From Inia geoffrensis (lineage: Eukaryota; Chordata; Mammalia; Artiodactyla; Iniidae), in NCBI GenBank assembly GCA_036417435.1, contig CM070903.1, positions 52,924,001 to 52,988,000 on the forward strand: 64,000 nt of DNA, given 5' to 3'. Positions 60,226-64,000 of the stretch are shown in pieces. The first letter of the stretch is position 1. The number at the start of each line of letters is the position of its first letter. Position numbers and translations under genes: made by a program. Under the pieces are notes generated by a model. It had not been told where the DNA came from, did no database searches, and saw only the letters and a program-made list of their open reading frames with translations.

Positions 60226-61639
60226 ATCTATCCTGGCATATCCTATTACCATGAAAACCTTAACCAGATTCATGAGAAAGTCGAATATAGCAAACCTCTG
60301 GGAATATGTATTAGTATATGGTACTACCATATACCAAGTCTAGTCTGGATCTTCACCAAATTAGATGTTGGTCTATTAACAATAAAGGATGCTAGATCTC
60401 TGCTCTCAACTGGTTCCAAGTCTAGTGGGGAAGAGAAATATTGTAAATAGGTAATTATAAGACTGTGTTCTGTGCCACAGTAATGGTGTGAATAGAGTGT
60501 TACAGTAACACAGAGAAAGGAACTATTAACTGTCCAAGGACAAAGTGACCTCAGGCTAATTTAGAGGAACAATTAATAAAACACCCATAATTTTCCAAAG
60601 TACAGGTAATATCTCTTTGTGAGCTCATTAGACAAAGAAAATATTAAAAGCCCAAAATTTCCCATAAGCTAGACTATAACTAACTTTCACTGTAGCACAA
60701 AGGCTCAGAAGCACAAGAGCAATTGTCTTCAGTATAAATGTAGTATTAATTTTATAATGTAATTTATAGGCAAACAGTCCTCAGGTACACAAGCCAAAAC
60801 TCATGAAAAAGATAATTGAACTTGCAGGATGAAAGGCCAACATTGCTGACATAAAACACCCAATCCCTCATCAGAGAACAGTGACTTTGACTAAACATTG
60901 AGAATGCATTCTATGAGTCTTACTTTCATGAAATGTCTCACATTTTGGCTTGGTGCCACCATTGATTTTCATAGGAAATCTTATGTAAAAAAAGTAAAAG
61001 TGAATATCATCAAAGAGGGAAAGGGAGGAGTTTTCTTATGAACAAGAGGCCAAATTTCAAACATCTTAATAGCACAAGCAAGTGGTATGAGAACGTCGCT
61101 AGAATTCATAGTGTGTTTACATAGATTTACCTCAACTCTTCCTGGGTTTACCTTTTGTGCATTTAAAGAGCATTGCATGAAATTAAATAAGTGTCTAAAG
61201 GGTATTGAAGAAAATTATATTTTTCTTCCAAATTTTAAATTATAGAAAGATAATTGGGAAAAAAACAAAACAAGTCTTAGTATCCTTCATTTCTTATCTC
61301 ATCTGTAAAATAAGGTGTTTTCTCATCTGGAAAATAAGGTCTTTTGTCACCATTTTCATTCTAAAATTTATTTCTATTTATAGAAAATTGAGGCTTTTAA
61401 TGTCACCAGTCACATTGTCTGCTTTTAAAGAACCACAGTGGCAACTTCTACATTATAGATTAAGTGAACCATGATGGTAGAATTTCTTCTTTAATTCTTG
61501 CAGTGGTTTGAGCTTTATCCATAAATTGGGTAATACATTTCTCTTGAGTTGAGGTAGATAATTTGTTTAAAAATGCAATGATGCATCTGTATGTTACACT
61601 TGCTAGCTTAGTTACTAAGGTGATTCAACAACTGTTATA
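60226..61639. other. 1.4 kb of unassigned DNA
   Basis: No repeat or gene recognised. A near-duplicate 'cttatctcatctgtaaaataag'-type phrase occurs twice at about 61293-61340 with changes, a small local duplication. Confidence 0.45.
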
Positions 61640-61960
61640 TTATTAATAGCTACTAATTATTGAACGCTTACTATGTGCTAGATATTGCTCATCTATATGT
61701 ATATATATATATATATATACACATATATATGTATATATATGTGTATATATATATAAGTAATTTCATTTCTTCTCACAACAACCTTATTAGGTAGCTATTA
61801 TAACTGTCTACGTTATAAGATGATGAAACTAAGACTTAGGGAGTGAATATGACTTACCCAAGGACACAGAACTGATACATGTTCAAGGCAGGATTTGTAC
61901 CCAAGTCTTTTTGATTCTACACCTCAAATCCCTGCTCTTAGTCATGGCCTCCCAGTGGAG
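61640..61960 (+). repeat. MIR copy expanded by a TA microsatellite
   Basis: 'ttattgaacgcttactatgtg' and 'ctagatattgctcatc' are the left MIR part; 'acaacaaccttattaggtag', 'agatgatgaaactaagac' and 'cttacccaaggacacagaac' are the right part. Between them lies an expanded tata/gtat run at 61694-61755. Confidence 0.85.
61694..61755. repeat. (TA)n/(TATG)n microsatellite inside MIR
   Basis: Mixed TA and GTATATAT units of about 60 bases that split the MIR. Confidence 0.95.
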
Positions 61961-64000
61961 CCCTAATAGAAAACTTTCTTTCTTTATAGCTCTGTATTGT
62001 TTGGATGTTGCCCTAATAGCTTATTACATCTATGGGCAGAAAAAATAATGGATAGTTCCAACTTTAAGCCCTTTAAATTTGTGATAATACATGTCTAATA
62101 ACTCCATGCAGGCAGACATCCAGTCTGGTTTTACCACCATAGAATCCACCAGCAGTAACAAGCACCTGGCACATAGCAAACTCCATAATGGGCACATAAT
62201 ATGCACTTTTGCCAAACCATAGGGTTTTAAGGCATTAACAAAAACAAAAAAGAAAAGTATGAGAAAATTTACACATTCTCTAGTCATGGTATTCATGTAA
62301 GTGGACAAACAAGCATGGGTTTCTAAGCACAAACCAAATTCAATAACCCAGCAATAAAATCCAACCAAACTTGTCTCTTGAGGATGAGTGCTTCAATGAC
62401 TAGTGACCAGTACTGGCCTTCTGATCAAGCATATTAATTGCACACTCCATATCTAATGATGACTTAGAGGTCTATGTTTCTCTAAATGAGTAGTTTTATT
62501 TTTTAAATAAAGGCAATGGAATTTTTTAAAAAATAATAATTCTCATGTAGAATACGTGAATAAAAATGGCAGCAATACACCCAAAGTTCTTGGTTCTTAA
62601 TGCTAATCTCTACCCTCCCTTAAACTCCATACTCTACCATGGTGATGTAGAACCTACGAGAAGCCTGAATTTGACTTTAAAAACCACTCTTCCTTAAATA
62701 TTGAAATAGAGATAAGGCCTCTTTCCACACAATGCTCATACAACTCTTGATTGGTTTTTATAAAGAATACAAAATTGTTATCAAAGAAACTGGCTTTGTT
62801 CTCAGATGTCCACAAGTTAGTTTATTCCCTCCAACAAAGTCCATACACCCAAATTGTCTGTTTTAAACATTAGAGCTAGAAAATGTTCCCCATGAACTTT
62901 TATCTGATAGGAATTCTGGCCCTCCAGTACTCTGAGATACCCCTTTCTCACCAGGATGCTAAGGGAGGAGGTGGTGCTTGTATGGTGTTCCCAGACCTGC
63001 CTGCCCAGGATTGAAGTGGCTTATTAAAAATTCCTTACTGACTTGTATTAATATAAATTAGTAGGTAGAGAACATAATCCAGCACAAAGTACAAAATTTT
63101 ATTCAAATAATTCTATTAGCATAATTATCCTTTTTGAGGAAATTAAATGTACATTATTATACTTAATATGCCACAAATTATGGAAGCAAAAATTTCACTT
63201 ACAAGGTTCTGCAGTTCTCAAATAATTAGCCATATTGCGCCCTGGAAACTAAAATTAAATGCATAAATTAAACCAGAAGTAGAGATAAAAACATTGTAAA
63301 AGGGGTCTGGATATAGTAGAGTATGTCTGAAGCCCAGCCTTAAAGAGTCACCCTAGGCTTGGTCAGACAAGAACTAAATCAGGTTTCCTAAAGATCTGAG
63401 CATGTGACTGAAGTGATCACTTGGAAAGTCTACCTCTGATGAAATAGTATTTATACAAATATGTCTCTTTTGCCTACTTTCTGAACATTATTCAGTCTAA
63501 TCTCTGGAATAATCAGAGTGTGAATTCAGGAGCAAGGTGTTACATAAATTGAAAGTTATAGTTAATATCCCCTCCAATTTATACAAATGAAATTTTCTGC
63601 TCTTAGTTCTCTGAAGACACATACATGGAGACATAACAAGGACATCCCCTATTCCTCTTACTGGAAGTAGTTTTGGGTTGAATTTATAATATTTACATTG
63701 GCTACATTTAATGATAATTGCTCCCCAGTTCACAAGCTGAGGGCCTACTTTTTCTACTAGCTAATGCTAATTAGTTGCATGGAAAGATCAGTCTGACACT
63801 TAGCTTAAAAGCAAAAAGCATAAAATGGAACTTGAAATCCTTGTAACCTTTTATTCCCCTCCATGTATAGTTATTATTTCCTATAAAATGGGAAAACAAA
63901 ATAACACCATAAACTAGGTTCTTCCTGTTTGCGTCCCAGGCAGAAAGTGAGACTCATCTTAAACATAAATTGTTCTCTCTCCAAAAGACAAAGTTGATGA
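61961..64000. other. 2.0 kb of unassigned DNA to the window end
   Basis: No named repeat, gene or RNA. A 'caagcacctggcacatagc' near 62160 could be the trace of another L2 or MIR end. Minus frames of 112 and 78 codons show no domain. Confidence 0.45.

Noticed and set aside
62030..62368. Minus-strand frame of 112 codons
   Set aside because: Cys/Leu/Phe-rich with no recognised motif, and its composition follows the background. Chance is the better explanation.

Overview
The window reads as non-coding nuclear DNA from a mammal, most likely a cetacean. The strongest clue is a set of at least nine short, well-preserved tRNA-derived SINEs of the CHR type. They share a head starting gggcttccctggtggcgcag, a body of about 200 bp, an A-rich tail and clear target-site duplications (TSDs). 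This family is known from whales, hippos and ruminants. I saw no ruminant BovB or Bov-tA repeat, which argues for a whale or dolphin. The DNA is A+T rich. I found no protein-coding host gene, no tRNA or rRNA gene, and nothing prokaryotic. Almost every longer open frame is explained by a LINE-1 (L1) fragment, the repeated SINE consensus, or a microsatellite. The window is best described as a gene desert or the inside of a very long intron.

Layout. 0-10 kb: an L1 3' end, an old L1M copy (about 1.1-3.1 kb), compound microsatellites, two CHR SINEs in tandem orientation around a MIR remnant (5.0-5.8 kb), and an L1M 3' end (7.1-7.5 kb). 10.1-10.6 kb: a probable solitary LTR. 10.7-18.5 kb: an old minus-strand L1 broken by two CHR SINEs, three younger L1 3' ends, one older long SINE that itself carries an L1, and a local tandem duplication. 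19.5-21.9 kb: a second minus-strand L1 (5' UTR and ORF1) carrying a Tigger-like DNA transposon. 22.2-29.8 kb: further L1M, L2 and SINE pieces, including an L1 with a twin-priming 5' inversion. 29.8-36.3 kb: mostly unassigned DNA. 37.1-38.5 kb: a TA microsatellite and an L1MA-like 3' part. 38.9-45.5 kb: a nearly full-length but dead L1. 47.7-48.2 kb: an MLT1-type LTR. 48.2-64 kb: sparse MIR and L2 remnants, two SINE/L1 clusters and unassigned DNA.

The elements do not form a pathway. Their interest is historical: nested insertions order the events, intact TSDs mark single retrotransposition events, and two L1 copies record twin-priming inversions. I did not find a new biological system. The most informative items are the two inverted L1s, the three-level nest at 14.5-15.9 kb, the internally deleted L1 at 38.9-45.5 kb, the unassigned LTR-like element at 10.2-10.6 kb, and a 14-bp-arm palindrome at 55.83 kb. 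Family names come from recognition by eye, not a database search.
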